Assembly: GCF_003581645.1 (NCBI RefSeq)
Contig: NZ_QXFK01000014.1
Location: 558,001-622,000 of the forward strand
Length of the DNA: 64,000 nt
Direction: 5' to 3'
Origin: Pelagerythrobacter aerophilus
GTDB taxonomy: Bacteria > Pseudomonadota > Alphaproteobacteria > Sphingomonadales > Sphingomonadaceae
Both the position numbers and the translations under genes were made by a program. Below, piece after piece: positions 26,755 to 36,387 of this stretch (position 1 is its first letter; the number at the start of each line of letters is the position of its first letter). Below the pieces are notes generated by a model, which did no database searches, was not told the origin of the DNA, and was given only the letters and a program-made list of their open reading frames with translations.

Positions 26755-26776
26755 CCCCTCCCGCGAACGGGAGGGG
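26755..26776. repeat. Hairpin between coxA and ctaB, unit 1
   Basis: CCCCTCCCG-CGAA-CGGGAGGGG, a perfect 9-bp stem lying 12 bp upstream of the ctaB start codon. With unit 2 it may limit read-through from coxA or sequester part of the ctaB leader. The core CCCTCCCGC recurs in unit 2. Confidence 0.6.
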
Positions 26777-26817
26777 TCCATGATCGGTTGAGCGGGCAGC
26801 GGCATGCTGCCCCTTTC

Positions 26818-26837
26818 CCCTCCCGCCAGCGGGAGGG
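26818..26837. repeat. Hairpin between coxA and ctaB, unit 2
   Basis: CCCTCCCGC-CA-GCGGGAGGG, a perfect 9-bp stem directly after the coxA stop. It probably marks the 3' end or a processing site of the coxBA message. No T-run is present. Confidence 0.6.
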
Positions 26838-26845
26838 TCGCATCG

Positions 26846-28567
26846 TCAGCTCGTCGCCGGGGTCGCGGCCACCGGACGGTGGTCGTGATAGCCCTGGCTT
26901 TCCTCGATCACCGGCAGCGTCTCGAACTGGTGATACGGCGGCGGGCTCGAAAGCGTCCACTCGAGTGTGGTTGCGCCCTCGCCCCAGTAGTTCGGCGCCG
27001 CCCGCTTGCCCGCGATGAACGCGTAGGCGAGGTTGGCGAAGAACACGAGCATCGAGACGGCCATGATCGCGTAGCCGATCGAGGAAATCTCGTTCCAGTA
27101 GGCGTAACCTGCCGTGTAGTCCGGGTAACGGCGCGGCATGCCCTGCCAGCCCAGGAAGTGCTGCGGGAAGAAGATCACGTTCACGCCGATGAAGAAGCCC
27201 CAGAAGTGGATGTGCGCCAGCAGTTCGCTGTGCATGCGGCCGCTCATCTTCGGGAACCAGTAGTAGAAGCCCGCGAAGAGCGAGAACACCGCACCCATCG
27301 ACAGCACGTAGTGGAAGTGCGCCACCACGAAGTACGTGTCGTGCACGACGTCGTCGACACCGCCGTTGGCGAGGTAGACGCCGGTCACACCGCCGACCGT
27401 GAACAGGAAGATGAAGCCCAGCGCCCAGACCATCGGGCTCTTGAACTCGAGGCTGCCGCCCCACATCGTCGCGATCCAGCTGAAGATCTTCACGCCGGTC
27501 GGAACCGCGATCACCATGGTCGCTGCCGTGAAGTACATCTTCGTGTTCACGTCGAGGCCGACCGTATACATGTGGTGCGCCCAGACGACGAAGCCGACCA
27601 CGCCGATCGCGACCATGGCGTAAGCCATGCCGAGATAGCCGAACACCGGCTTGCGGCTGAAGGTCGCCACGATCTGGCTGATCATGCCGAAGCCCGGCAG
27701 GATCATGATGTAGACCTCAGGGTGACCGAAGAACCAGAACAGGTGCTGGTAGAGCACCGGATCGCCGCCGCCGGCCGGATCGAAGAAGGTCGTCCCGAAG
27801 TTGCGGTCGGTCAGCAGCATGGTGATCGCCGCGGCGAGCACCGGCAGCGCCAGCAGCAGCAGGAACGCGGTGATGAGCACCGACCACACGAACAGCGGCA
27901 TCTTGTGCAGCGTCATGCCCGGCGCGCGCATGTTGAAGATCGTCGTGATGAAGTTCGTCGCGCCCAGAATCGAGCCCGCGCCCGCGAGGTGGAGCGAGAA
28001 GATCGCGAAATCGACCGCCGGGCCGTCGTGCCCATACGTCGCCAGCGGCGCATAGACCGTCCAGCCCGTACCCGCACCCGCACCTGCGGCCGCGCCCGGC
28101 ATGATGGTGGAGATCATCAGCGACACGAAACCGACAGCGGTGAGCCAGAACGAAATGTTGTTCATCCGCGGGAAGGCCATGTCGGGCGCGCCGATCATCA
28201 GCGGCACGAACCAGTTGCCGAAGCCGCCGATCATCGCCGGCATGACCATGAAGAACACCATGATCAGGCCGTGTGCCGTGATCAGCACGTTCCAGTGATG
28301 CAGCGCGGCATCGAAACCAGCCTCGCCCGCCCCGAGCGGCCACGCCTGGGTGAGTATCTGGATACCCGGCTCTGCCAGCTCGGCACGCATGACGCCCGAA
28401 ATCGCACCACCGATGATGCCCGCAAAGATCGCGAAGATCAGGTAGAGCGTGCCGATGTCCTTGTGGTTGGTCGACATGAACCAACGCGCAAAGAAGCCGG
28501 GCTTGTGATCGGCATCGTGATGCTCGTCTTCGGTGTGGGCCTGAAAGCCTTCAGCGGTGGTAGCCAT
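26846..28567 (-). CDS. ctaD: Cytochrome c oxidase subunit I
   Basis: A 573-residue twelve-helix protein. It has the heme/CuB ligand motifs [38 protein letters not shown] with the Tyr-His cross-link pair, WAHHMYTVG and [12 protein letters not shown]. It is the catalytic subunit of the aa3 oxidase in the inner membrane. It follows coxB by 24 bp in the same operon. N- and C-termini are short cytoplasmic segments as expected. Confidence 0.98.
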   Translation of the reverse strand: MATTAEGFQAHTEDEHHDADHKPGFFARWFMSTNHKDIGTLYLIFAIFAGIIGGAISGVMRAELAEPGIQILTQAWPLGAGEAGFDAALHHWNVLITAHGLIMVFFMVMPAMIGGFGNWFVPLMIGAPDMAFPRMNNISFWLTAVGFVSLMISTIMPGAAAGAGAGTGWTVYAPLATYGHDGPAVDFAIFSLHLAGAGSILGATNFITTIFNMRAPGMTLHKMPLFVWSVLITAFLLLLALPVLAAAITMLLTDRNFGTTFFDPAGGGDPVLYQHLFWFFGHPEVYIMILPGFGMISQIVATFSRKPVFGYLGMAYAMVAIGVVGFVVWAHHMYTVGLDVNTKMYFTAATMVIAVPTGVKIFSWIATMWGGSLEFKSPMVWALGFIFLFTVGGVTGVYLANGGVDDVVHDTYFVVAHFHYVLSMGAVFSLFAGFYYWFPKMSGRMHSELLAHIHFWGFFIGVNVIFFPQHFLGWQGMPRRYPDYTAGYAYWNEISSIGYAIMAVSMLVFFANLAYAFIAGKRAAPNYWGEGATTLEWTLSSPPPYHQFETLPVIEESQGYHDHRPVAATPATS

Positions 28568-28591
28568 GGTCGCGTTTCTCTTCGACTTCTA

Positions 28592-29638
28592 TCAATTGGT
28601 TGCAGCGGCGGTTTCGGCGCCGCCGGCATTCTCGGCAGCAGCTTCTTCGCCCTCGGCGGCCGATGCATCGGCAGCGGGAGCGGCGGGAGCCGCTTCGGCC
28701 TCGTCACCCACGGTGCCGCCCGGCTGCGAGCGGACCCATGCTTCCCACTGATCGCGCGGAAGCGCCTCGACCGCGATCGGCATGTAGCCGTGACGCGCGC
28801 CGCAGAGCTCGGAGCACTGGCCGTAGTAGATGCCGGGTTCTTCGATCGTCAGGAGACGCTCGTTGAGGCGGCCGGGCACCGCATCGATCTTGAACCACAG
28901 CGACGGCACGGCGAACGAGTGGATCACATCCGCCGCGGTCGTCTGGATACGCAGCGGGGTATCGACCGGCACCACCAGGCGGTTGTCCACCGCGAGCAGC
29001 GCCGGAAGGCCCTTCGCCTTCGCCTCATCCTCGGGCAGCATGTTCGAGATCACCTCGAACCCGCCGTTGTCGGGGTAACCGTAACCCCAGTACCACTGGT
29101 AGCCGGTGACCTTGATCGTCACCGCGTCCTTCGGCGGGGATTCATACTGGTCGGAGAGCAGCGAGATCGACGGCACCGCGATGCCGACCAGGATCAGAAC
29201 CGGGACGAGCGTCCACACCACTTCGATGAAGGTGTTGTGCGTGGTCTTCGACGGGGTCGGATTGGCGCCACGACGATAGCGCACGACGACCCAAAGCAGC
29301 AGCCCGAGCACGAAGATGCAGATGATTCCCATGACCCACATGAGGCCGAAGTGGAGGCCGGAGGCCGTCTCGCCGATCGGTGAGAACTGGTCCTGGACGT
29401 CCCATCCGCCCGCGGTCGGCTGCCCCTTAATCCACTCGGGACCGAGCGGTTCGTAGCCGCCCGCCACCGGCGCTGCATCGCCGGCGGCGGCAGCACCTTC
29501 GGCAGGCGCGGCTTCCGCCGCGGGTGCTTCCGCCGCGTCTTGCGCGGACACCGCCTGGGGCACCAGGGCGAGCGCGATCGCTGCCCAAAAAACCATTACG
29601 AACCGCGTAACCCCGTGGGGCCAGTCACCGAATCTCAT
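28592..29638 (-). CDS. ctaC: Cytochrome c oxidase subunit II
   Basis: A 348-residue protein: cleavable signal, an Ala/Glu-rich linker, two membrane helices, then the periplasmic cupredoxin domain with aromatic GYQWYWGYGYPD and the CuA site YGQCSELCGARHGYMPI. It accepts electrons from cytochrome c. The C-terminal 45 residues are an Ala/Glu-rich acidic tail not needed for the fold. No cytochrome c domain is fused. First gene of the operon; the start is at MRFGDWPHGV. Confidence 0.97.
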   Translation of the reverse strand: MRFGDWPHGVTRFVMVFWAAIALALVPQAVSAQDAAEAPAAEAAPAEGAAAAGDAAPVAGGYEPLGPEWIKGQPTAGGWDVQDQFSPIGETASGLHFGLMWVMGIICIFVLGLLLWVVVRYRRGANPTPSKTTHNTFIEVVWTLVPVLILVGIAVPSISLLSDQYESPPKDAVTIKVTGYQWYWGYGYPDNGGFEVISNMLPEDEAKAKGLPALLAVDNRLVVPVDTPLRIQTTAADVIHSFAVPSLWFKIDAVPGRLNERLLTIEEPGIYYGQCSELCGARHGYMPIAVEALPRDQWEAWVRSQPGGTVGDEAEAAPAAPAADASAAEGEEAAAENAGGAETAAATN

Positions 29639-29720
29639 CTGTCCGACGCTTTCCGTTCTTGTCGTTGAGAGGCTGCACAAGCAGCCGCGAAAACCCCGTC
29701 GGGGGACAGGTCTGGGCGGC

Positions 29721-29749
29721 CCTATACGCCCGCTTGCCCCCTGCCTCAA
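29721..29749 (-). promoter_or_regulatory. Predicted cox operon promoter
   Basis: On the minus strand TTGAGG (29749-29744) and TATAGG (29726-29721) are separated by 17 bp, placing a start about 80 bp before coxB. No other equally good pair was seen between coxB and pyrE. Confidence 0.5.
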
Positions 29750-29822
29750 GCGCTTCTAGGAGAAAAATCGGAAACCGGCGGATAACGCCGCGAAACGCTC
29801 CAGAAACGGACCGCAAACCTCG

Positions 29823-30401
29823 ATGACCGAAGACGAAGTTCTCCACGAATTCCGCACGAGCGAAGCGTTGTTGGAGGGGCATTTCAAGCTCTCTTCCGGC
29901 CGCCACAGCGGATATTACCTGCAGTGCGCGCGCGTATTGATGGAGCCGATGCGCGCGAGCCGTCTGGCCGCGGCTCTGACAGCCAAGATCCCACGCGAGC
30001 TGCGCAGTTCGGTGGACAAAGTCGTCTCGCCCGCGATGGGCGGCATCATCATCGGGCACGAGATGGGCCGCGCGCTGGGCAAGGAGGCGATCTTCCTCGA
30101 ACGACCGGAGGGCACCTTCGAACTCCGCCGCGGCTTCGACCTGAAGCAAGGCGAGAAGGTACTCGTCGTCGAGGACGTCGTGACCACCGGCCTCTCTTCG
30201 AAAGAGGCGATGAAAGCGGTCGAGGCGGCCGGCGGCCAGGTCGTCGGCCTCGTCTCGCTCGTCGATCGCCGCGGCGACGGAGTGACGTTCGACGTTCCTT
30301 ATTATGCGCTGCTGGACATCACCTTCCCGACGTATTCGGAGAACGAGATTCCCGCCGAACTCGCCGCAGTGCCGGTCACCAAGCCGGGGAGCCGCAAGTA
30401 A
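29823..30401 (+). CDS. pyrE: Orotate phosphoribosyltransferase
   Basis: A 192-residue type I phosphoribosyltransferase with the PRPP loop VLVVEDVVTTGLSSKEA and substrate region FKLSSGRHSGYYLQCA. It makes orotidine monophosphate in pyrimidine synthesis. Its stop is immediately followed by the pdxJ GTG, so the genes are joined in one operon. Confidence 0.95.
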   Translation: MTEDEVLHEFRTSEALLEGHFKLSSGRHSGYYLQCARVLMEPMRASRLAAALTAKIPRELRSSVDKVVSPAMGGIIIGHEMGRALGKEAIFLERPEGTFELRRGFDLKQGEKVLVVEDVVTTGLSSKEAMKAVEAAGGQVVGLVSLVDRRGDGVTFDVPYYALLDITFPTYSENEIPAELAAVPVTKPGSRK

Positions 30402-31130
30402 GTGCTCCAGCGGCTGCGCCTCGGCGTCAACATCGATCACGTTGCGACCATCCGCAATGCGCGCGGCGGAGACCATCCCGACCCGGTGCGTGCGGCGGAG
30501 ATCGTTGCGAGCGTCGGCGGCGACGGCATCACTGCGCATCTGCGCGAGGACCGGCGCCATATCCGCGACGAGGATCTCGCCCGGATACAAGCGGCAACCG
30601 ACCTGCCTCTCAATCTCGAAATGGCCGCGACCGAGGAGATGCTGGCAATCGCGCTGCGCCACAAGCCGCACGCCGCCTGCATCGTGCCCGAAAAGCGCGA
30701 GGAGCGGACGACCGAAGGCGGTCTCGATGCGGCGGGCCTGCACAACCAGCTCGCACCGGTCGTTTCGCGGCTGACCGATGCGGGCATCCGCGTCAGCCTG
30801 TTCATCGAAGCGACCGAGCGTCAGCTCGACGCCGCCATCCGGCTCGGCGCGCAGGTGGTCGAGTTCCACACCGGCGAATACGCCCACGCGGCGGGCGAGG
30901 ACCGGGCGCGCGAACTGAAGCGCATCGCCGACATGGCCGCCCTCGCCGCGAAGAACGGGATCGAACCGCACGCCGGCCACGGGCTCACTTACGAGAACGT
31001 GCAGCCGATCGCCGCCATCCCCCAGCTCGCCGAGCTCAATATCGGGCACTACCTCGTCGGCGAGGCGGTGTTCGTGGGGCTGGAGCAGGCCGTGCGCACG
31101 ATGCGCGAGCTGATGGACGACGCGCGATGA
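30402..31130 (+). CDS. pdxJ: Pyridoxine 5'-phosphate synthase
   Basis: A 242-residue TIM-barrel enzyme starting with [63 protein letters not shown] and [13 protein letters not shown]. It condenses deoxyxylulose phosphate with 3-amino-2-oxopropyl phosphate to pyridoxine phosphate. Spacing to pyrE is zero. The acpS start follows after 10 bp. Confidence 0.96.
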   Translation: MLQRLRLGVNIDHVATIRNARGGDHPDPVRAAEIVASVGGDGITAHLREDRRHIRDEDLARIQAATDLPLNLEMAATEEMLAIALRHKPHAACIVPEKREERTTEGGLDAAGLHNQLAPVVSRLTDAGIRVSLFIEATERQLDAAIRLGAQVVEFHTGEYAHAAGEDRARELKRIADMAALAAKNGIEPHAGHGLTYENVQPIAAIPQLAELNIGHYLVGEAVFVGLEQAVRTMRELMDDAR

Positions 31131-31140
31131 GGTGCGCGCG

Positions 31141-31542
31141 GTGATCATCGGTCTCGGCTCCGACCTCTGCAATATCGAGCGCATACAGGCCGCGCTCGAC
31201 CGGCATGGCGAGCGCTTCGAGCGGCGCTGCTTCACCGAGATCGAGCGGGCCAAGGCCGCCAAACGCCCCTTCACGCGGGCCGGGACCTACGCCAAGCGTT
31301 TCGCCGCCAAGGAGGCTTATTCCAAGGCGGTCGGGACCGGATTCTTCCGCGGCGTCTATATGAAGGACATCGGCGTGGTGAACGCGCCGTCCGGCGCACC
31401 GACGCTCGCGCTCGCCCATGGAGCGGCCAAGCGGCTTGCGGAATTGACGCCGCCCGGCCATGAGGCGGTCGTTCATCTCACCCTAACCGACGATCACCCA
31501 TGGGCGCAGGCATTCGTCGTGATAGAGGCCCGACTCCTTTGA
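31141..31542 (+). CDS. acpS: Holo-[acyl-carrier-protein] synthase
   Basis: A 133-residue protein with [14 protein letters not shown] (the metal Asp) and [14 protein letters not shown] (the catalytic Glu/Lys helix). It transfers phosphopantetheine to acyl carrier protein. A GTG at 31141 with GAGG upstream fits the family start; a GTG at 31132 is in frame but lacks a ribosome site. pdxJ-acpS-lepB order is typical of alphaproteobacteria. Confidence 0.95.
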   Translation: MIIGLGSDLCNIERIQAALDRHGERFERRCFTEIERAKAAKRPFTRAGTYAKRFAAKEAYSKAVGTGFFRGVYMKDIGVVNAPSGAPTLALAHGAAKRLAELTPPGHEAVVHLTLTDDHPWAQAFVVIEARLL

Positions 31543-31559
31543 CCGCAGAAAATCCGACC

Positions 31560-32423
31560 GTGAGCGAAACGACCACCGAAAAGGCGAAAGAGCGCGAGAA
31601 GATCAACTGGGTCTCCGAACTGCGCGGGCTGGCACTCATGCTGCTCGCCGTGCTGGGCTTCCACAGCTTCGTCGCCAAGCCGTTCTACATCCCCAGCGAA
31701 TCGATGATGCCCAACCTGCTGGTCGGCGACCGGCTGGTGGTGAGCAAGTATCCCTACGGCTGGAGCTGGGCCTCGATTTCCTTCCACCTCATGCCACGCG
31801 GCGACTGGCGCATCTGGCCCGCGACGCCGGAGTACGGCGACATCGTCATTCCGGTCCATCCGGAACGCGACGAGGACTATATCAAGCGCGTGGTCGCCCT
31901 CCCCGGCGACCGGATCGCGGTGGTAGGCGGGCAGATCGTGCTCAACGGCACGCCGGTCCCGCGCGCGGTCGAACCGCCGGTACAGATTCCGGTCGACGCC
32001 AATTCGCCCTGCGATCCCTACACTTACCCCGGCATGCGGACGACCACCTCCTCCGGAGAAGCCGTCTGCGAAATGCCGACCTACCGCGAGACCATGCCCA
32101 ACGGCGCGAGCTATCTCGTCGTCGACCACACGACGCAGGATCTCGACGACTTCGCCGAGATCACCGTGCCGGAAGGCCACGTGTTCGTGATGGGCGACAA
32201 CCGCGACCATTCGGCCGACAGCCGCGAATACGGCTCGCGCGGGCTCGGCGGGCCGGTTCCGCTGGAGAACATCGGCGGCCGGGCGGAGTTCATCACGTTC
32301 TCGCTCGACGGGACGACCAGCTTCAACCCGATCACCTGGTTCACGTCCTTGCGCGGCGACCGCGCCTGGACCACACTGCGGCCCGCAATCGCCGATGGGG
32401 GCGCCGAGAGTGAGCAGGACTGA
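31560..32423 (+). CDS. lepB: Signal peptidase I
   Basis: About 287 residues: one N-terminal membrane helix, the catalytic serine in YIPSESMMPNLLVGDRL, the lysine in IKRVVALPGDRI and box E GDNRDHSADSR. It cleaves Sec/Tat signal peptides at the periplasmic face. The GTG at 31560 gives SETTTEKAKERE; a TTG at 31539 has a better ribosome site (GAGG, 10 nt) and would overlap the acpS stop, so the true start may be there. Confidence 0.93.
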   Translation: MSETTTEKAKEREKINWVSELRGLALMLLAVLGFHSFVAKPFYIPSESMMPNLLVGDRLVVSKYPYGWSWASISFHLMPRGDWRIWPATPEYGDIVIPVHPERDEDYIKRVVALPGDRIAVVGGQIVLNGTPVPRAVEPPVQIPVDANSPCDPYTYPGMRTTTSSGEAVCEMPTYRETMPNGASYLVVDHTTQDLDDFAEITVPEGHVFVMGDNRDHSADSREYGSRGLGGPVPLENIGGRAEFITFSLDGTTSFNPITWFTSLRGDRAWTTLRPAIADGGAESEQD

Positions 32424-32442
32424 CGAAGGACCGGACACGCCG

Positions 32443-33513
32443 ATGGGCGCCAGTCCAACCCACATCGGAAGCCCCAAATTGCGCTACGAGGCGGCGCGCG
32501 CGGTCATCTGGGCCGCCGTCATCGGGCTTGCCGTCCTCGCCGTCTATATCTCGCAATCGCTGCTGGTCATCTTCGGGGCGATGGTTTTCGCCTCGATGAT
32601 CGACGGCGGCGCGCGTCTGCTCGGCCGCTGGCTCAAGATCGGGCGCGGGTGGCGGGTGGCGATGGTGATCGTCGCGATGGTCGCGTTCCTCGCCTGGCTC
32701 GGCTATTTCGCCGGTTCGCAGATTTCCCAGCAGGCGGCGCAGTTCCCGGCGATCGTCGGCGAGCAACTGGGCCGTCTTCTGGCGCTGCTGCGCGAGCAGG
32801 GTTTCGCAATCAGCCAGGATGACGTCCAGAACGTCGTCGGAAGCCTCGTAAGCGGCGTCGGCACGGTGACCCGCGCGATCGGCGGCATCTTCGGGGGCCT
32901 GGCGACGCTACTGCTGATCCTGATCATCGGCATCTACATCGCGATCGATCCGAACCTCTACGAGCGCGGCGTCGCCTGGATGGTGCCGGAAAACCACCGC
33001 ACCGCGTTCTACGATACGATCGAGCGTATGTCGTTCACCCTCCGCCGGCTTCTGGCCGGGCGCCTGTTCGGGATGTTCGCGGAGGGCCTCTTCACCTGGG
33101 CGCTGCTCGCCTACGGCGGACAGTTGATCGGCATCGATCCGGTGCCGATGGCGGCGCTGCTCGGTCTGCTGACCGGCCTGCTGGCCTTCATCCCCAACAT
33201 CGGGGCGGTGATTTCGGGCATTCTGATGGTGCTGGTCGGGTTCTCGGGCGGCACCGACATGGGGCTCTACACGATCTTCGTCTATCTGCTCGTGCAGAAC
33301 TTCGACGGCTACGTCCTCGTGCCGATGATCGCCAAGAAGACCGTCGATCTGGCGCCGGCGCTCGTTCTCGGCGCCCAGCTCATCTTCGGCGTCATGTTCG
33401 GCATTCTCGGGCTGGCGCTGGCCGATCCCATGCTGGCGATGATCAAGGTGGCACTGGAACGCCGAGCGGAGCGGCTCGACGAAAGTAACCGGCTGAACGA
33501 GGCAAGCGCCTGA
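32443..33513 (+). CDS. AI-2E family transporter
   Basis: A 356-residue membrane protein of the TqsA/PerM (AI-2E exporter) family with about eight helices. The signature C-terminal part is AFIPNIGAVISGILMVLVG, NFDGYVLVPMIAKKTVDLAPAL. Members export quorum signals, ions or other solutes; this one's substrate is unknown. The ATG at 32443 has AAGGA at 12 nt; upstream in-frame starts at 32395 and 32410 would overlap lepB. Its stop overlaps the next start. Confidence 0.87.
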   Translation: MGASPTHIGSPKLRYEAARAVIWAAVIGLAVLAVYISQSLLVIFGAMVFASMIDGGARLLGRWLKIGRGWRVAMVIVAMVAFLAWLGYFAGSQISQQAAQFPAIVGEQLGRLLALLREQGFAISQDDVQNVVGSLVSGVGTVTRAIGGIFGGLATLLLILIIGIYIAIDPNLYERGVAWMVPENHRTAFYDTIERMSFTLRRLLAGRLFGMFAEGLFTWALLAYGGQLIGIDPVPMAALLGLLTGLLAFIPNIGAVISGILMVLVGFSGGTDMGLYTIFVYLLVQNFDGYVLVPMIAKKTVDLAPALVLGAQLIFGVMFGILGLALADPMLAMIKVALERRAERLDESNRLNEASA

Positions 33514-34649
33514 TGGCTCGCAAGTTTCTTTACTTCATCGCCGTTCTGATCGTGCTCGCGCTGGTGGCGGTGTTCGCGCTGCGGCTCTATTGGGACGATC
33601 TGGCCGAAATCGCCTACGTTCCCCGCAGCGAGTTCGTGGAGCAGAAGCCGCTCGAGACGAACGCCTATCAGGATCCGGCGATGTGGCTCTCCCGTCCCGG
33701 AATCGGCCTCGACGACGCGGCGCGCTGGCAGCCGGCGATGCGCGGCGAAGGGCGGCAACTGCCCGAAGGCGACCAGCCGAAGCAGGACTTCGCCGTCTTC
33801 TTCGTCCACCCGACGAGCTATCTCGACAGCGCCAACTGGAATGCGCCCCTCGACGACGAACAATCGCAGCGCATCGCGCGCATCTACGTTCGCGGCATGG
33901 CGAGCCCCTTCAACCAGGCGAGCGAGATCTGGGCGCCGCGCTACCGCCAGGCGACCTTCGGCGCGTTTCTGACCGATTCCGCCGAAGCGCAGCAGGCGAT
34001 CGACGCCGCCTACGACGACGTGAAGCAGGCCTTCGACTTCTTCGTCGCCAGCGTCGATGAAGACGTGCCGATCGTGATCGCCGGGCACAGTCAAGGCACG
34101 CTGCACCTTCTTCGCCTGTTGCGGGAGGAGCTTGCGAACAGCCCGCTGGCGGGCCGCGTCGCAGCGATCTACGCGGTGGGCTGGCCGGTCTCGGTCGAGC
34201 ACGATCTGCCGGCGCTCGGCTTTCCCGCATGCGCGACCCCGTCGCAGGCCGGATGCATCATGAGCTGGTCGACCTTCGCCGAACCCGCCGATCCGGCCCG
34301 CGTGATCGAGGCCTACAGCGGTTCGCGCGGCTTCGACGGAACCATGCGCGGCGAAAGCCCGATCCTCTGCACCAACCCGCTCACGGGAGGCATCGGCGGC
34401 GAAGCGCCGGCCGAGGCGAACCTCGGAACGCTTATCCCCAGCGCCGACTATTCGACCGGTGAGCTGGTCCCAGGCGCGGTCCCCGCCCGCTGCAGCGAAC
34501 GCGGACTGCTGCTGATCGGCGATCCGCCCGAGGTCGGCAGCGCGGTGCTGCCGGGCAACAACTACCACGTCTACGACATCCCGCTGTTCTGGGAGAACGT
34601 GAAGCAGGACGTCGCCAAGCGGGTCGAGGCGTGGGCAGCACGGCCCTGA
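33513..34649 (+). CDS. DUF3089 alpha/beta-hydrolase-like protein
   Basis: A 378-residue protein: N-terminal membrane anchor (FLYFIAVLIVLALVAVFAL), then a domain matching DUF3089 with AVFFVHPTSYLDSANWN and the nucleophile elbow AGHSQGTLHLLRLL around residue 193. The C-terminus contains NNYHVYDIPLFWENV, presumably supplying the histidine. The family looks like a membrane-anchored periplasmic lipase/esterase, but no substrate is known. Its end overlaps the ruvX start by 19 bp. Confidence 0.82.
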   Translation: MARKFLYFIAVLIVLALVAVFALRLYWDDLAEIAYVPRSEFVEQKPLETNAYQDPAMWLSRPGIGLDDAARWQPAMRGEGRQLPEGDQPKQDFAVFFVHPTSYLDSANWNAPLDDEQSQRIARIYVRGMASPFNQASEIWAPRYRQATFGAFLTDSAEAQQAIDAAYDDVKQAFDFFVASVDEDVPIVIAGHSQGTLHLLRLLREELANSPLAGRVAAIYAVGWPVSVEHDLPALGFPACATPSQAGCIMSWSTFAEPADPARVIEAYSGSRGFDGTMRGESPILCTNPLTGGIGGEAPAEANLGTLIPSADYSTGELVPGAVPARCSERGLLLIGDPPEVGSAVLPGNNYHVYDIPLFWENVKQDVAKRVEAWAARP

Positions 34650-35116
34650 TCACCGACAGCAGCGCCGAGTTCGGTGCCGCCCTGCCCGGCGGCGGCGTGC
34701 TGCTCGCGCTCGACCTCGGAACCAAGACGATCGGCACGGCGACCTGCGATGCAGGCTGGCATTTCGCGACCGCCGGCAAGACCCTGCCCCGCGGCAAGTT
34801 CGGCCGCGATCTGGAGGCGCTGAGCGCGATCGTGCGCGAGCGGCGCGTGACCGGTCTCGTCCTCGGGCTCCCGCGCAACATGGATGGCAGCGAAGGCCCC
34901 CGCGCGCAGGCGAGCCGCGCCTATGCCCGCAATCTCTCCGAACGTCTCGCGCTGCCGATCCTCCTGTGGGACGAACGCTGGTCCACCACCAGCGCCGAGC
35001 GCGACCTGATCGGTCAGGACATGAGCCGCAGGAAACGCGCCGAACGCATCGACAGCCATGCCGCGGCCGTGATCCTGCAGGGCGCGATCGATGCGCTCAC
35101 AGGCAGCGCGTTCTAG
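34631..35116 (+). CDS. ruvX: Holliday junction resolvase-like protein RuvX (YqgF)
   Basis: A 161-residue RNase H-fold protein with LLALDLGTKTIGTATCD, LVLGLPRNMDGSEG, LLWDERWSTTSAER and a C-terminal RIDSHAAAVILQGAID. YqgF proteins process 16S pre-rRNA ends or act on Holliday junctions. The start is a GTG inside the previous gene. It is the last gene of the pyrE-to-ruvX cluster. Confidence 0.93.
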   Translation: MGSTALITDSSAEFGAALPGGGVLLALDLGTKTIGTATCDAGWHFATAGKTLPRGKFGRDLEALSAIVRERRVTGLVLGLPRNMDGSEGPRAQASRAYARNLSERLALPILLWDERWSTTSAERDLIGQDMSRRKRAERIDSHAAAVILQGAIDALTGSAF

Positions 35117-35123
35117 GGTCCAC

Positions 35124-36002
35124 TCAGATCACATATTGCAGCACCGTTCCGCTCGGCCCGATCGCATAGGCGCAGTCCGGAATATGGTCGCCATCGACCT
35201 GCACCGGGCTGACGCAGCGGTCGAACACCACGCGGCGCACGGTGCGGATCTCGGCGAGACCGAGCCGATCGAGCGGCAGGCGCAACATCGCCGCGCCGGA
35301 AAGCGCGAGTGCACCCAGCCGGGTCGAGCGCCGCAACGTGATCAGCTCCACCGAATCCGCGGCCAGCGCAGCTCGCTGGCTGAGCCGGAACGGGCCGGCA
35401 TAGAGCGCGCCGTGCGAGGCGATGGCGGCCTCAGCCTCGCATGAGAAAGGCGTTCCGTCGGCAAGCTCGCCGCTGATCGCCATCGTCTCCCGCGGCCAGC
35501 GCCGGAGCTGGCGCATGATCGCGACGACGTAGGCGTAGCGCCCGAGCCGCTTCTTGAGCGCACCGGACACCTGCGCGACCGCGTGGCTGTCGGGTCCGAT
35601 GCTGAGGCAGGCGACGACCGGCATCTCGCCGAGCCGGTAGAGCGGCGCGCGCACCCAGCTTTCGGGCCCGCGCTCCCACGCGGCAAGGACCTGCTCCACT
35701 AGCCGCTCGGGATTTCTCGCGTAACCGAGTTCGCGGGCGACGAGGTTGATCGTGCCCGACGGGGCGATCGCCAGCGGCACCCTGCCCGCGTTCTCGCCCA
35801 GCGCCTGAACCGTGTCGCGCAAGGTGCCGTCGCCGCCGTGAACGCAGACCATGTCTGCTTCGCCCGAGAGCCAGGCGCCGCCGATCTGACTGGCGACAGG
35901 GGTGACGGCAGCCCCACGTGCGGAGAACGCCGCAATCAGTGCGTCCAGCCGTGCCTGCCGGAAATTGCCCGCGGCCGGATTGTAAACCAGATCGATCTTC
36001 AT
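35124..36002 (-). CDS. Diacylglycerol/lipid kinase family protein
   Basis: A 292-residue DAGK catalytic-domain protein: KIDLVYNPAAG, the nucleotide motif VHGGDGTLRDTV and LAIAPSGTINLVAREL. These bacterial enzymes phosphorylate diacylglycerol or long-chain bases; the substrate cannot be told. The start at MKIDLVYNPA fits the family, although the frame is open 96 bp further. It is convergent with ruvX. Confidence 0.88.
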   Translation of the reverse strand: MKIDLVYNPAAGNFRQARLDALIAAFSARGAAVTPVASQIGGAWLSGEADMVCVHGGDGTLRDTVQALGENAGRVPLAIAPSGTINLVARELGYARNPERLVEQVLAAWERGPESWVRAPLYRLGEMPVVACLSIGPDSHAVAQVSGALKKRLGRYAYVVAIMRQLRRWPRETMAISGELADGTPFSCEAEAAIASHGALYAGPFRLSQRAALAADSVELITLRRSTRLGALALSGAAMLRLPLDRLGLAEIRTVRRVVFDRCVSPVQVDGDHIPDCAYAIGPSGTVLQYVI

Positions 36003-36147
36003 CGCCGCGGCCTTAGCACTGCGACCTTGCCAAAAGCCCAAGGTTTCGACGCCTTCGCTGTTCAGGCACCGCTTGCCCTGCGATGCGCAGCAAGCCATAG
36101 GCTGCGCGCGAGTCGATGAGCACTCTTAGCGAAAGGCGCGCCGCCCC

Positions 36148-36387
36148 ATGAAAGTCCGCATCCATGTCAGCCTCAAGCCCGGCGTGCTCGACCCGCAGGG
36201 CCGCGCGGTTCATCACGCGCTCGAAGGCCTGGGTTTCTCCGGCGTCGAGGACGTCCGCGTCGGCCGGCTTATCGAGCTCGAGGTCGCCGATAGCACGAGC
36301 GAAGCCGAGCTCGAGGACATGTGCCGCAAGCTGCTGGCCAACACGGTGATCGAGAACTTCCGCATCGAGACGATGGAGACGGCGTGA
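36148..36387 (+). CDS. purS: Phosphoribosylformylglycinamidine synthase subunit PurS
   Basis: A 79-residue protein: [31 protein letters not shown] and [17 protein letters not shown]. PurS bridges PurQ and PurL in the three-part FGAM synthase of purine synthesis. Its stop overlaps the purQ start (TGATG). Confidence 0.95.
   Translation: MKVRIHVSLKPGVLDPQGRAVHHALEGLGFSGVEDVRVGRLIELEVADSTSEAELEDMCRKLLANTVIENFRIETMETA

Noticed and set aside
26804-29383. 859-codon open frame on the plus strand, antisense to coxA and coxB
   Set aside because: Its His/Arg/Asp-rich translation is the mirror of the conserved oxidase genes; long antisense frames are normal at this GC content.
29625-31274. 549-codon minus-strand frame over pyrE, pdxJ and part of acpS
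   Set aside because: Antisense shadow of three clearly conserved genes.
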